Origin: Pelagibaculum spongiae
GTDB taxonomy: Bacteria; Pseudomonadota; Gammaproteobacteria; Enterobacterales; Pelagibaculaceae
NCBI RefSeq assembly: GCF_003097315.1
Contig: NZ_QDDL01000002.1
Coordinates: 124,001 to 188,000 of the forward strand
DNA: 64,000 bases
Direction: 5' to 3'
Shown: piece by piece, positions 27,367-37,104 of the stretch
How the letters are laid out: the number at the start of each line of letters is the position of its first letter
Numbering within the stretch: position 1 is the stretch's first letter
Notes under the pieces: model-generated
The model's database searches: none
Seen by the model: the letters and a program-made list of their open reading frames with translations, nothing else
Told to the model about the DNA's origin: nothing
Position numbers and translations under genes: made by a program

Positions 27367-28893
27367 CTATTTAACTGCTTGCTGCTCAATCAATCTATTT
27401 CTTAGCCAATCATTCAGTTCTGTTTGTTGCTGTTGGCTTAAATTCATTTTCAGGCGTGTTCTGCGCCAGATAACATCTTCCAATTCTATCGCCCATTCTT
27501 GATCAATCAGATAATCCAGCTCAAGTTGGTACAAACTTGCACCAAAATGTCTTCCTAAGTCCTTAATTGACTTTGCATTACCTAATACTTTCCAGCACAA
27601 GCTACCGTATTGGCGAACCAGCCTTTTTACAAAAGCATCGCCACCTGCGGCTACCAAAAATGGATAGTCTTTGATTAGTCGACGCTTAATTCCATCAATG
27701 CCATCAGAGAAATCACCACCCGGCAATGGATTTTCAGCCGTCCAGTTACCTGTCATTTCTGAAAAGAACGGTTTTAAGCGATTGACCGCGGCTTCAGATA
27801 ATTTTCTATAGGTCGTTAATTTACCGCCAAATACCGATAAAAGCGGCGACTGATTATTTTCAGCGTCCAGCTCCATGGTGTAATCACGGGTAATGGCTTG
27901 CGGGTCATCGGATTCGTCTTCACAGAGAGGACGCACACCGGCAAAACTATCCAGAATATCGGTAGATGCGATTTGCTGAGTAAAATGCTTATTAACCACA
28001 TCACATAAATACTGAGCTTCATCTTCAGAGCAATGGGTTTTTCGAACATCACCCAACTCTTCAACATCGGTAGTACCGATTAAAGAGAACTGATCCAGCC
28101 AAGGAATTACAAAAACAATTCGACGGTCTTCATTTTGTAAAATATATGCCTGATCACCCTCGTGCAGCCGATTCACAATAATATGACTGCCACGAATCAT
28201 GCGAATTTTACGCGGTGCCTTGAGAGTTAATGCCTGGTCAAAGAATTTACCAACCCAAGGGCCAGCAGCATTAACCAGTGCTTTGGCTTTAATGCTATAG
28301 AACTCACCGGTTAAAGTGTTTTCTAACTCAACCTGCCATAAATCATTATTACGAACCGCTTTAACCGCCTTGGTGCGAGTCAAAATAGTTGCGCCATTTT
28401 CTCTGGCCTGACAAGCATTCAAAATAACCAAACGCGCATCATCAACCCAAGCATCCGAGTACTCAAAACCTTTTTTCATTTCAGGTTTGAGCGGGTCTGA
28501 TGATGAAAACTGAATGCTTTTCGAGCCTGGTAAAGTTACCCGTTTACCGAGGTTGTCATACATCCACAGACCAATTCGAATCATCCACGCTGGGCGTAAA
28601 TGCGGTCGATGTGGCAAGCGAAAACGCATTGCTTGTGCAATATGAGGCAGCTTTTTTAAAAGTACTTCTCGTTCACTCAAGGCCTCCTTGACCAAACGAA
28701 ACTCATAATGCTCAAGATATCGAAGCCCACCATGGATCAACTTGCTACTCGCCGATGACGTGGCACCTGCCAAATCATGACTTTCACATAAGCCAACCTT
28801 TAGCCCTCTTCCTGACGCATCATTTGCGATACCTATGCCGTTGATGCCACCACCAACAACAAACAGGTCATAAACTTCGTCGACCCGACTCAT
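27367..28893 (-). CDS. glpD: Aerobic glycerol-3-phosphate dehydrogenase
   Basis: This membrane-associated flavoprotein oxidises sn-glycerol 3-phosphate to dihydroxyacetone phosphate and passes electrons to ubiquinone. The 508-residue protein has the FAD Rossmann motif DLFVVGGGINGIGIANDASGRG near residue 10, SSKLIHGGLRYLEHYEF, ALVNAAGPWV, SLIGTTDVE, and SVFGGKLTTYRKLSE. Length and order are those of GlpD. AGGTGAG lies 3-10 bases upstream of the ATG. Several GlpR-like half-sites lie within 110 bases upstream, matching control by the GlpR encoded at 34.2 kb. Confidence 0.96.
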   Translation of the reverse strand: MSRVDEVYDLFVVGGGINGIGIANDASGRGLKVGLCESHDLAGATSSASSKLIHGGLRYLEHYEFRLVKEALSEREVLLKKLPHIAQAMRFRLPHRPHLRPAWMIRIGLWMYDNLGKRVTLPGSKSIQFSSSDPLKPEMKKGFEYSDAWVDDARLVILNACQARENGATILTRTKAVKAVRNNDLWQVELENTLTGEFYSIKAKALVNAAGPWVGKFFDQALTLKAPRKIRMIRGSHIIVNRLHEGDQAYILQNEDRRIVFVIPWLDQFSLIGTTDVEELGDVRKTHCSEDEAQYLCDVVNKHFTQQIASTDILDSFAGVRPLCEDESDDPQAITRDYTMELDAENNQSPLLSVFGGKLTTYRKLSEAAVNRLKPFFSEMTGNWTAENPLPGGDFSDGIDGIKRRLIKDYPFLVAAGGDAFVKRLVRQYGSLCWKVLGNAKSIKDLGRHFGASLYQLELDYLIDQEWAIELEDVIWRRTRLKMNLSQQQQTELNDWLRNRLIEQQAVK

Positions 28894-28937
28894 CTGCTCA
28901 CCTTTTGCCTGCCCTCAGCAAGCTGCAACAAAAAAAC

Positions 28938-29000
28938 ACATGTTCGTTTATTTTTTAACGAAAATTTATTCGAACATAATTAGTGCGATTGCGAACATAT
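28938..29000. promoter_or_regulatory. GlpR-like operator cluster upstream of glpD
   Basis: ATGTTCGTTTATTTTTTAAC with CGAAAAT, then TTTATTCGAACATAAT, then GCGAACATAT at 28991-29000 repeat the (A)TGTTCG / CGAACAT(A) half-site seen in E. coli GlpR operators. Their place before glpD supports GlpR repression; the assignment is an inference. Confidence 0.7.
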
Positions 29001-29307
29001 TGGGTTAAAAACTAGCCACCGTCAATACAAAGCATCACATCCCAGCAAAATACTGAAATCCATAAACCAGGTGAATTGAAAGCAACTGATTTAAAAAAAT
29101 AAGCGAGCGTCGCTATTAATTGTTTCGCAAGAGAAGTGCGTAGTAATTTCTAACAGACACAGTTCAAACCTCTTAGTAGCAACTAATCGTGGCGCTGTCA
29201 TAATCAGATAATTTATCTCTACAATCGGTACAAATTCCATTCATCGTGAATAGAATTCTTATAGAATAAGACGCGCTTAGTTTCTCCCTGCTATTGAAAG
29301 GATCATC
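29001..29307. other. Divergent glpD-antiporter intergenic DNA
   Basis: About 300 bases without a gene. Promoter-like AT-rich DNA lies before the antiporter (TAGAATTCTTATAGAATAAG near 29250). Nothing else is recognised. Confidence 0.4.
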
Positions 29308-30930
29308 TTGGAACCCGCCATACTCATCATTACCTTAGCCTGCGGCATGTTAGTCAATCGTTTTGGGTTGCCACCTCTTATCGGCTATCTGGCGGCGGGA
29401 TTTGTCCTGTTTCTATTTGGTATCGACGAATCAAGCCTGCCGCTGCTTGAACAACTTGCCAATCTCGGTGTGACCTTACTGTTGTTTATTATTGGTTTGA
29501 AACTGGATGTTCGAAGTTTATTCAAAGCCGAAGTTTTAGCAGGTTCAAGCCTGCACTTAATGGCATCGATGTTGTTTTTTATTCCTCTACTGAAAATTTT
29601 AGGGGTATTAGGCCTAGAACAACTCACTGGGCTTGAGTTAAAGCAGCTTGGGTTATTAGCCTTTGCCTTGAGTTTCTCGAGTACCATTTTTGCGGTAAAA
29701 GTACTCGAAGAAAAAGGCGATATAAAATCACTGTACGGCCGTATCACCATTGGCATCCTCATTATGCAGGATATCTTCGCTGTCGCTTTTCTCACTATTT
29801 CAAAGGGAGATGTTCCTTCAATCTGGGCTTTAGGACTTTTGTTCCTACCTCTTGCTAAACCCATTATTTATAAGATATTTGATCGAGTCGGTCACGGTGA
29901 ACTGCTAGTGCTATTTGGTTTAGTGATGGCGTTGGTATTAGGGGCAGGCCTGTTTGAACTTGTGGGGCTGAAGCCTGACTTAGGCGCCTTGATCATCGGT
30001 ATCTTATTGGCTGGTCATACAAAGTCTTCTGAACTGGCTAAATCATTGTTCTATTTTAAGGAGCTATTCTTAGTCGCTTTCTTCTTAACTATTGGGCTTA
30101 ATGGTTTACCAAGCTTTTCAGACATAGGCCTCGCGTTGCTATTGGTGCTTATCGTGCCGATTAAGGTGGCGTTATTTCTCTATCTATTCACTTATTTTAA
30201 GCTGCGTTCACGCACCGCAGTATTAACTTCTATTAACCTAGGTAATTACAGTGAGTTTGGTCTCATTGTGGCAGCAGTCGCCACCAGCAAAGGCTGGTTA
30301 CCGCCGCAATGGATGATTATTTTAGCGGTGGCTTTGAGTTTAAGCTTCCTCGTCGCGGTGCCATTCAATGCGGCATCGAATCGTCTATATCAAAAATTCC
30401 AATCTCGGCTACAAAAGCTAGAGCGTCATCCACTACACCCTGAAGATCGTCCTATTCATATCGGCAACCCTCGCTTTTTAATCTTAGGAATGGGGCGTAT
30501 TGGTAGTGGTGCTTATGATGAACTAACCAGTAAATTCGATGGTGAAATTTTAGGCATCGAACATAAACAAGAATTGGTCGATTTCCATCAAGCAGCAGGC
30601 CGCAACATAGTTAAAGGCGATGCATCTGACACTGACTTTTGGGAGAAGCTAAACATGGCTCCTAACCTTGAATTAGTGCTATTAGCAATGCCACACCATA
30701 TCGGTAATCAGTTCGCTGTCGAACAGTTAAAGCGGCTCGACTACCAAGGAAAACTGAGTGCGATTGTCCAATACAGCGAAGATGCGCTGTCGCTTAAAGA
30801 CTCTGGCGTACACAGTGTTTTCAACCTCTATGAAGCAGCCGGCGCTGGTTTTGTTGACCATGTGGTTCAAGAACTTAAATCAGGCAAACAGCATGAAGCT
30901 GATATTGCTGTCGATACATCTAAATTGTAA
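29308..30930 (+). CDS. CPA2-family cation:proton antiporter with TrkA-N domain
   Basis: This 540-residue inner-membrane protein is of the KefB/KefC-like monovalent cation:proton antiporter-2 family. Roughly residues 1-355 form hydrophobic helices including NRFGLPPLIGYLAAGF, FSSTIFAVKVLEEKGD, LKPDLGALIIGILLAGH and FLTIGLNGLPSFSD. Residues about 390-510 form an NAD-binding RCK_N/TrkA-N domain (RFLILGMGRIGSGAYDEL; IVKGDASDTDFW). The start is TTG at 29308, with AAAGGA 7 bases upstream, since the first helix begins at once. Its role is probably K+ or Na+ efflux linked to pH or redox; the ion is not shown by sequence. Confidence 0.88.
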   Translation: MEPAILIITLACGMLVNRFGLPPLIGYLAAGFVLFLFGIDESSLPLLEQLANLGVTLLLFIIGLKLDVRSLFKAEVLAGSSLHLMASMLFFIPLLKILGVLGLEQLTGLELKQLGLLAFALSFSSTIFAVKVLEEKGDIKSLYGRITIGILIMQDIFAVAFLTISKGDVPSIWALGLLFLPLAKPIIYKIFDRVGHGELLVLFGLVMALVLGAGLFELVGLKPDLGALIIGILLAGHTKSSELAKSLFYFKELFLVAFFLTIGLNGLPSFSDIGLALLLVLIVPIKVALFLYLFTYFKLRSRTAVLTSINLGNYSEFGLIVAAVATSKGWLPPQWMIILAVALSLSFLVAVPFNAASNRLYQKFQSRLQKLERHPLHPEDRPIHIGNPRFLILGMGRIGSGAYDELTSKFDGEILGIEHKQELVDFHQAAGRNIVKGDASDTDFWEKLNMAPNLELVLLAMPHHIGNQFAVEQLKRLDYQGKLSAIVQYSEDALSLKDSGVHSVFNLYEAAGAGFVDHVVQELKSGKQHEADIAVDTSKL

Positions 30931-30987
30931 ATTTTGAATTCAAATCTTAGTCGGATGATTCCTTTAATTATTTTTAAGCGATACCTG

Positions 30988-32094
30988 CTAGATAGCGGGT
31001 ATATGACTCTCTTTACTATATTTTTTTATTCTTGCTCGAAGTTGATCGTACGAGAGTTGAAGCTGCTCTGCGGTTTTTTGCTGTTGCCGATGGTTGGTTA
31101 GTAAGGCTGTTTCTATCAGCTGTTTTTCTATTTTTGACAAGCAACTTTTCAAATCAATCGCCTGTTTCTGCTCAAGCAAATGCTGCAACTTTTCTACTTC
31201 TCCAAGCGTTTTATTTTCTAGTTGCAAGTCCAGCGGCATATTTGGAGTATCTTGCGTCATATCAAGTTGATCGAAATCAACCGACAAACCAGATAACCCA
31301 GATAACCAAGGCGAATCAAATGGGTCAAACACCACTAAATTTAACAATTGGTTTTCTTGATTGTTTCCAAGCGCTTCCTGCCGACAAACACTTCTTTCTA
31401 CAACATTTTTTAATTCACGCACATTACCAGGCCACTGATAGTCATTTAAAGCCTGCTGCGCCTGCACTGAAAACCCGGCAAAACTTTCCCAGCCAAGCTC
31501 ACTGGCCATTGCAAAAGCAAAATGACTGGCCAGTCTTAAAATATCTTCATCACGAAATCTAAGCGGCGGCAAAGCCAATACATCAAACGCCAACCGGTCT
31601 AGCAAATCATGACGAAATTTTCCCTGCCTTGCCAAACCTGGAAGATCTTCATTGGTTGCGGCAACCACTCGAACATCTACCGTTACCGTTTCAGAACCAC
31701 CAACACGGTAATATTCGCCATATTCAATTACGCGCAATAGCTTTTCTTGGAGTTTCGAACCCATGGTTGCCAACTCATCAAGAAACAATGTTCCGCCGCT
31801 AGCTGCATGAAATAAACCATCACGCTTTCTTTGTGCACCAGTAAAAGCTCCAGCTTCATAGCCAAACAGCTCGCTATCAAGTAGCTCATCGCTGAATGCA
31901 GCACAGTTCACTTTGACCAGTTGTTGCTGCCATCTTGGCGATAAATAATGCAACCGATCAGCGATCGCTTCTTTACCTGTTCCTCGCTCACCAACCACTA
32001 GAACAGACCTCTGGTGCCTGGCAAACCGAGACACTGATTCCATCATTTCCAGAAACGCCGAAGAGTTTCCAATCAAACCTTTCTTTACAGCCAT
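30988..32094 (-). CDS. pspF: Phage-shock sigma-54 activator PspF
   Basis: PspF is the enhancer-binding AAA+ ATPase that activates the psp operon with sigma-54 RNA polymerase and is held inactive by PspA. Walker A is GERGTGKE at 35-42, the sigma-54 contact loop GAFTGA is at 82-87, and Walker B is GGTLFLDELATM. A C-terminal HTH (QKTAEQLQLSYDQLRARIKKY) binds DNA. It lacks an N-terminal receiver domain, as expected of PspF. The 368 residues exceed E. coli's about 325 because of a Leu/Asp-rich linker before the HTH. It is divergent from pspA, the classic arrangement. Confidence 0.93.
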   Translation of the reverse strand: MAVKKGLIGNSSAFLEMMESVSRFARHQRSVLVVGERGTGKEAIADRLHYLSPRWQQQLVKVNCAAFSDELLDSELFGYEAGAFTGAQRKRDGLFHAASGGTLFLDELATMGSKLQEKLLRVIEYGEYYRVGGSETVTVDVRVVAATNEDLPGLARQGKFRHDLLDRLAFDVLALPPLRFRDEDILRLASHFAFAMASELGWESFAGFSVQAQQALNDYQWPGNVRELKNVVERSVCRQEALGNNQENQLLNLVVFDPFDSPWLSGLSGLSVDFDQLDMTQDTPNMPLDLQLENKTLGEVEKLQHLLEQKQAIDLKSCLSKIEKQLIETALLTNHRQQQKTAEQLQLSYDQLRARIKKYSKESHIPAI

Positions 32095-32243
32095 AGTGTT
32101 TTAGTTTTTTTAGCCATCTTTCGGTTAATTTAACCATTATGCGGCTTTTTACGCCAATGAAAAATATGTCGAAAACTTAGATCCTTAATGAAAATTCGAT
32201 GCAACAGATTGATATTAAAAAGTTAGAAACATTAAAACCAAAT

Positions 32244-32260
32244 CTGGCACGCATTATGTA
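32244..32260 (+). promoter_or_regulatory. Sigma-54 promoter of pspA
   Basis: CTGGCACGCATTATGTA matches YTGGCACG-n4-TTGCW well at -24 (GG at 32246-32247) but has GT instead of GC at -12. The GG and GT are at the right 10-base separation, about 55 bases before the pspA ATG. Confidence 0.7.
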
Positions 32261-32315
32261 GATAAAGCATCAAACACCTGCGATTTTGCAGAGACGTATA
32301 ACAAGGGTAATCAAC

Positions 32316-32975
32316 ATGAGTATCTTTTCTCGCCTTAGCGATATTTTGAGTTCCAACATTTCTTCAATATTGGATCGCGCTGAAGATCCAGAAAAAATGG
32401 CCCGCCTAATGCTTCAGGAAATGGAAGAAACCCTGGTAGAAGTCAGAACTGATGCCGCTCGCTTGATTGCACAAAAAAAAGAACTGCAACGACAAGTCGA
32501 CTCTTTTGATGCCTCAATCCAAGACTGGACCGATAAAGCATCGCTCGCGCTACAACATCAAAGAGAAGATTTAGCTCGCAAGGCATTAGCCGAAAAACAA
32601 TCGGTCACCAACCAGAAAGAACAAAAAAATGGTTTCCTTGTTGAAATGGAGCAACAACTGACCAAGCACGATGAAGACATCACTCGCTTACAAAATGCCA
32701 TGGATGATGCCCGCAAGCGGCTTGAGTCAATACGGCTGCGAGAGCAGGTTTCTTCAAATCGAGTTAAAATGCGGCAGAAGACGCAAATTGAAACTCTGGT
32801 TAAACAGGAAATCCGCTTCGAACAATTAGAAAAAGGCATTGATGCGATAGAAAGCCAACTCGACTCTCAGTCACTTGGCAAAAAAGATATCCACGCTGAG
32901 TTCGAAGCATTACAAGCAAATCATGAAATTGAAAAGGAACTTGAAGTTCTGAAAAAGAACCTTGCGAAACAATAA
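32316..32975 (+). CDS. pspA: Phage shock protein A
   Basis: PspA is an ESCRT-III-like coiled-coil protein that supports the inner membrane under stress and inhibits PspF. The 219-residue product begins MSIFSRLSDILSSNISSILDRAEDPEKMARLML, the amphipathic N-terminus of the family, and continues as charged heptads to the end. I use ATG 32316 with AAGGG upstream, not the TTG at 32286. It is first in a four-gene run with pspB, pspC and a lipoprotein. Confidence 0.95.
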   Translation: MSIFSRLSDILSSNISSILDRAEDPEKMARLMLQEMEETLVEVRTDAARLIAQKKELQRQVDSFDASIQDWTDKASLALQHQREDLARKALAEKQSVTNQKEQKNGFLVEMEQQLTKHDEDITRLQNAMDDARKRLESIRLREQVSSNRVKMRQKTQIETLVKQEIRFEQLEKGIDAIESQLDSQSLGKKDIHAEFEALQANHEIEKELEVLKKNLAKQ

Positions 32976-33023
32976 GTTCTAACCAATTATATTTGCTGCT
33001 ATTTATTTTATAGGGATGCATTC

Positions 33024-33251
33024 ATGTCAGAAGATATTCTGGAGCTCGTGATTCTTATTAGCGTGCTTTTAGCTCTCTTTATTTATATGCCATGGCTTAG
33101 GCACAAAAGAAGGCAAGACGAACGCCTAGATCAAGAATCACAAGAACTTTTTGATGCGTCAATAATTCGCTTAGAAAGCATGGAAGAAAGAATTCATACC
33201 TTGGAGAGAATTCTCGATAGCGAGGTTCCCGACTGGAGAAACCGGCCATGA
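33024..33251 (+). CDS. pspB: Phage shock protein B
   Basis: The 75-residue inner-membrane protein has one N-terminal helix (LVILISVLLALFIYMPW) followed by a short cytoplasmic coiled coil (RLESMEERIHTLERILDSEVPDW, with the end typical of PspB). With PspC it senses envelope stress and draws PspA away from PspF. It overlaps pspC by 4 bases (ATGA), suggesting coupled translation. Confidence 0.92.
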   Translation: MSEDILELVILISVLLALFIYMPWLRHKRRQDERLDQESQELFDASIIRLESMEERIHTLERILDSEVPDWRNRP

Positions 33252-33712
33252 AGCAACAAACTGAGCTTTTAATTAAAGCCCATGGCCAACCCGTTATTTT
33301 AGGCTTGTGTCATTTAACAGCTAAGAAGTTCGATCTTGATGTGATTCTGGTGCGTTTGGCCGCAATACTTTTAACCTACTTTATTAGCGCTCAGATTTTT
33401 ACTGCTTATATCGTAATTGGCATTGTCGTTAAAATCAGCCAACCGAAATCAAACAGCAAAAAGATTCGAAAAGTAAAGAAAAAAAATGTTTATCAGACAG
33501 TTGCGATGAATACGCAACCTCAAAAAGTGGCAATCAAAACTGCTCTCGATGAATCGAGATTAACTCGGGCATCAACACAAGCTTTTGCTCGGAAGATTTC
33601 TCGACTAGAGCAACGATTACAAAAGCTGGAGCAACATACAACTTCCAGCCATTTTCAGTTAAACCAAGCGTTTAACCATTTAAAAAATAATAACTCAGAG
33701 ACGTTACTATGA
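33248..33712 (+). CDS. pspC: Phage shock protein C
   Basis: The 154-residue protein carries a PspC domain with two hydrophobic stretches ([28 protein letters not shown]) preceded by [13 protein letters not shown], a diverged version of the family's GVCAGIAxYFxxD. The C-terminal half has a basic linker and a coiled coil ([14 protein letters not shown]) likely to contact PspB or PspA. Both ends overlap neighbours by 4 bases, so pspB-pspC-lipoprotein are translationally coupled. Confidence 0.88.
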
Positions 33713-34089
33713 AAAAAACAACTACTGCACTTTCAGCACTTTTAGCTACATCTGTTTTTATGAGTGGTTGTGCCATCAATATTGGCGATAAGAAAGATGA
33801 CGATGGTTACAGCTACCAGCTAGAAATCTCAACAGAAAAAGACAATCGACAAAACCTGTCATTACTCAATCTTGGGCAAACCAAGCAGCAGGTAATTGAT
33901 ATTTTTGGCACCGCTGATTTTAGTGAGGCCTTCAGCCTTAATCAGCAGAAGGTTCAGATTCTTTACTATCGCACTCAAAGATCAGATGAAAACGCGCCGT
34001 TGACCAAAAAAGAGTGTACCCCGCTTATTTTTAAGCAAGGCCAACTAGATAGCTGGGGACAGTTAGCTTTGGTCGCGATGCAAAAGTAG
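33709..34089 (+). CDS. DUF3192-like lipoprotein at the end of the psp operon
   Basis: The 126-residue product starts [24 protein letters not shown], a lipoprotein signal with lipobox MSGC. The mature part ([44 protein letters not shown]) has the SmpA/BamE-like 'lG-t-eqV...lG.Pd' layout of DUF3192. Its ATG overlaps the pspC stop, so it is part of the operon. An envelope-stress role is inferred from position; a terminator follows. Confidence 0.85.
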
Positions 34090-34110
34090 CCGAAAGCAGA
34101 ATCACGACTG

Positions 34111-34140
34111 TTTGCGACATACCATACTTCCGTGTATATA
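34111..34140. repeat. Single copy of the TTTGCGG..TATAC / variable-arm element
   Basis: TTTGCGACATACCATACTTC then CGTGTATATA resembles the unit of the 18.4-kb array (TTTGCGGTATACATTACATC). The arms here are ATAC/GTAT around TTCCGT. It abuts the next terminator directly. Confidence 0.6.
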
Positions 34141-34166
34141 AAAAAACCCGCCGTAGCGGGTTTTTT
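34139..34166. terminator. Bidirectional terminator between psp operon and glpR
   Basis: AAAAACCCGC-CGTA-GCGGGTTTTTT gives a 7-bp GC-rich stem with A-run and T-run on either side; it serves the convergent psp and glpR transcripts. Confidence 0.9.
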
Positions 34167-34178
34167 ACTTTCTGGAAA

Positions 34179-34976
34179 TTACTCAGCCAGAAACTGCGGA
34201 GCATCCATATCAGGTAAAACAAGCTGAACCTGTTTTTGCTCCAACAGGCGAATTAATTCTTCTGGTGGTGGCTTGTCGGTAAACAAGGCATCCAACATAG
34301 AAATGTCGCCTAAACGAACCATTGCCTGACGACCAAATTTAGAATGGTCTGCAGCCAAAAACACATGGGTCGCATTGTTAACCATGGCTTGCGCAACACG
34401 AACTTCGTGGTAATCAAAATCGATTAGCGCACCGTCCATGCCAACACCACTGATGCCGATAATGGCATAGTCCATGCTGAACTGATGGATGAAATCACGA
34501 GTGGCTTCACCAATAATGCCGCCATCTCGATTTCGAACTTCACCACCAGCAAGAATCACAGTGAAACTGCTGTTTTCGGTCAAAATTGCTGCTGCATGCA
34601 AGTTATTGGTAACAACTCGTAGGTTGTTTCTTACCAACAATGCTCGAGCGACTGATTCTGTAGATGTACCGATGTTAATAAATAAAGAAGATCCGTCGGG
34701 GATATGTCGAACCAGAGAATCGGCGATCTTTTTCTTCTCAGAACGAAACTGATTCAGTCGAGTCGCATAATCTGTATTTTCGGTACTGGAAGGAGACGCC
34801 GCGCCACCATGGTGTCTACTCACCAAGTTGGCTTCTGCTAAATCATTCAAGTCACGACGAATTGTCTGGGGCGTTACATTAAAATGCTGTACCAGGGTTT
34901 CCGTAGTGACAAACCCCCTCTCCCGTACCAGATCAACGATGGTTTTCTGACGCTGACGTTGATTCTGTTTATGCAT
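34179..34976 (-). CDS. glpR: Glycerol-3-phosphate regulon repressor GlpR
   Basis: GlpR is a DeoR-family repressor of glycerol and glycerol 3-phosphate genes, relieved by glycerol 3-phosphate. The 265-residue protein has the HTH FVTTETLVQHFNVTPQTIRRDLNDLAE with the family's RHHGGAA, then a sugar-phosphate sensor domain with SLFINIGTSTESVA, VVTNNLHAA, ILAGGEVRNRDGGIIGEAT, DYAIIGISGVG, DFDYHEVRVAQ and ADHSKFGRQAM, matching E. coli GlpR closely by eye. It lies 118 bases after glpT on the same strand. Likely targets are glpD and glpT, which have GlpR-like sites. Confidence 0.93.
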   Translation of the reverse strand: MHKQNQRQRQKTIVDLVRERGFVTTETLVQHFNVTPQTIRRDLNDLAEANLVSRHHGGAASPSSTENTDYATRLNQFRSEKKKIADSLVRHIPDGSSLFINIGTSTESVARALLVRNNLRVVTNNLHAAAILTENSSFTVILAGGEVRNRDGGIIGEATRDFIHQFSMDYAIIGISGVGMDGALIDFDYHEVRVAQAMVNNATHVFLAADHSKFGRQAMVRLGDISMLDALFTDKPPPEELIRLLEQKQVQLVLPDMDAPQFLAE

Positions 34977-35094
34977 TTAGGTTACCTCGTTTGCGGAAGT
35001 CATCCTGACTAGCTGCAAACATTATTCTTGTTGTCAGAGAAAAGTACAAATAAAGTAGGTGAAGCTTTAGCAAAAGCTTCACCTTACTTTGATC

Positions 35095-36447
35095 TTATGC
35101 AGACACCTCATGACCCATTGAACGTTTTTCAGAGTTCAATGTTAGAGCAATCAAGACAATCGACATCACACAAGCCGCTGTAATAATCATAAAGCCTGCG
35201 TCCCAACCTGCAACGTCAACCGCATGACCAATCACAACGTTAGCAGTTACTGCACCACCAACATAACCAAACAGACCGGTGAAGCCTGCAGCAGTACCAG
35301 CCGCCTTCTTAGGCACCAGATCCAGTGCATGTACACCAATCAACATGACTGGGCCGTAGATCAAAAAGCCAATCGCAATCAGCATTGCAATATCAACACT
35401 AGGATTGCCTGCTGGGTTGAACCAGTAAACCAATACGCATATCAGAGTTAGCACCATATAGATGATGCTTGCTGGTGCACGACGGCCTTTAAAGACTTTA
35501 TCCGACAACCAACCACAAGCCAGCGTACCTGGAATACCGGCCCACTCGTACAAGGCATACGCCCAACCTGCATCTTGAAATGAGAAGCCTTTGGCTTCTT
35601 CTAAATACAGCGGTGCCCAGTCCAGAACGCCATAACGCACCAAATAGACAAATGCGTTAGCAATTGCGATGGCCCATAACAGTCGATTGTTCAGAACATA
35701 CTTAAAGAAAATCTCTTTGGCAGTAAATTCTTTTTCATGCTCTTTTCCATACTCAAATCCTTTCGGATAATCGTTTTTGTACTCTTCAATGCTTGGCAAA
35801 CCTTGTGATTGAGGTGCATCACGAACAGTTAACCAGATGAGTACTGCAACACCCAGTGCGACAAAACCATTGGTATATAGCACTGCGTGCCAATCAGCAA
35901 AGAATGCCATACCAAACAGTGCAATCGGTGCTAATAAGCCACCACCAATATTGTGGGCAACGTTCCACACCGCCATTTTGGTGCCGCGCTCGCTGGCAGA
36001 AAACCAGTGAACCATGGTCCGGCCTGCTGGTGGCCAACCCATTCCTTGGAACCAACCATTAGCCATCAATAAAACGAACATGATGCCAACAGAGCTGGTG
36101 AAGAAAGGCACCATACCCATTGCAATCATGGTCAATGAACTAACAAACAAGCCAAGTGCCATAAAGTTACGCGCATTACTGCGGTCGGAAACGCTGCCCA
36201 TCAAGAACTTGGACAAACCATAGGCAATCGCAACACCGGAAAGTGCAAGACCGAGCTCTGCTCGGGTATAGCCTTCATCTACTAAATGAGGAATAGCTAA
36301 AGTAAAGTTTTTACGAACTAAGTAATAACCGGCATATCCGAAGAAAATACCGAGAAAAACCTGCATTCTTAAACGCTTGTAAGACTCATCTACCTGATCT
36401 TCAGGCAAACGCTCTTTATGCGCTGGTGGCTTGAGAAATCCAATCAT
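35095..36447 (-). CDS. glpT: Glycerol-3-phosphate transporter GlpT
   Basis: GlpT is a major-facilitator antiporter importing glycerol 3-phosphate in exchange for phosphate. The 450-residue protein has the OPA-family N-terminus ([21 protein letters not shown]), [26 protein letters not shown], the [20 protein letters not shown] segment and [17 protein letters not shown]. Twelve hydrophobic helices are expected. It imports the substrate oxidised by GlpD and sensed by GlpR. The upstream DNA has GlpR-like half-sites. Confidence 0.95.
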   Translation of the reverse strand: MIGFLKPPAHKERLPEDQVDESYKRLRMQVFLGIFFGYAGYYLVRKNFTLAIPHLVDEGYTRAELGLALSGVAIAYGLSKFLMGSVSDRSNARNFMALGLFVSSLTMIAMGMVPFFTSSVGIMFVLLMANGWFQGMGWPPAGRTMVHWFSASERGTKMAVWNVAHNIGGGLLAPIALFGMAFFADWHAVLYTNGFVALGVAVLIWLTVRDAPQSQGLPSIEEYKNDYPKGFEYGKEHEKEFTAKEIFFKYVLNNRLLWAIAIANAFVYLVRYGVLDWAPLYLEEAKGFSFQDAGWAYALYEWAGIPGTLACGWLSDKVFKGRRAPASIIYMVLTLICVLVYWFNPAGNPSVDIAMLIAIGFLIYGPVMLIGVHALDLVPKKAAGTAAGFTGLFGYVGGAVTANVVIGHAVDVAGWDAGFMIITAACVMSIVLIALTLNSEKRSMGHEVSA

Positions 36448-36486
36448 TTGCTTAACCGCACTGTGAATTATTTTGAGTTAGGTAAC

Positions 36487-36520
36487 AGTTCGAACATTAA
36501 GCGCAAGCGAACGAAAACAT
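36487..36520. promoter_or_regulatory. GlpR-like operator upstream of glpT
   Basis: AGTTCGAACATTAAGCGC then AAGCGAACGAAAACAT contains repeated TTCGAACAT and GCGAACGA half-sites 40-75 bases before the glpT start. They resemble those at glpD, so GlpR control is inferred. Confidence 0.62.
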
Positions 36521-37104
36521 CTTGATGCATGTCACCTGCCAACCAGTTGAATGGCACATAAACGAAAAAAAAAGTGTACCAGTTATTGATATGTAAAATA
36601 ATAAAATATACCGCCAGAAACGCATAACTTGCTACCTCAAAGGAGATAGGTAAACTTGTTTTTATTTATTTAATTTAGATAGATACAAGAACTTAAAGCT
36701 CATTAACTCAAGATAATAATGATGATAATTACTCGTTTTTTATGATTTTCATTGGAAATTTCAGCACTCGGAAATGATCAGAAACGATCTTGAATGCGAT
36801 ATTTGAAGTTCTTTTATTATCGTTAACAGCGCCAGCGCCGCTATATGCAATAGCTTGCTCTAATAGCTATTTGGCTAGTAATCCATTGCTAGAACCATTT
36901 TGTTGTTTTTATTGAAATGAGTGCCAATACGGCCCATGAAAAAGATAAAACTGATGCAAGTCATGCCTTTTAAGCGAAGTTTGAATAATCGGTATCGTTT
37001 GATTCGAACATGCAACTAACAGTCATTTATTTCAAAAATTACCTTCAGTTGGTAACGAAGGAATTGAGCAACACTGCCCATTTCAGTTAACAAGCTGTAG
37101 ATAC
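36521..37104. other. Long AT-rich intergenic region between glpT and ubiK
   Basis: Close to 600 bases with no supported gene on either strand. Homopolymer A and T runs and short palindromes (AATAGC...GCTATT near 36850-36870) are present. A small RNA or a lost gene cannot be excluded. Confidence 0.35.

Noticed and set aside
36521-37104. Possible small coding genes
   Set aside because: No frame with a ribosome site or recognisable motif was found on either strand.
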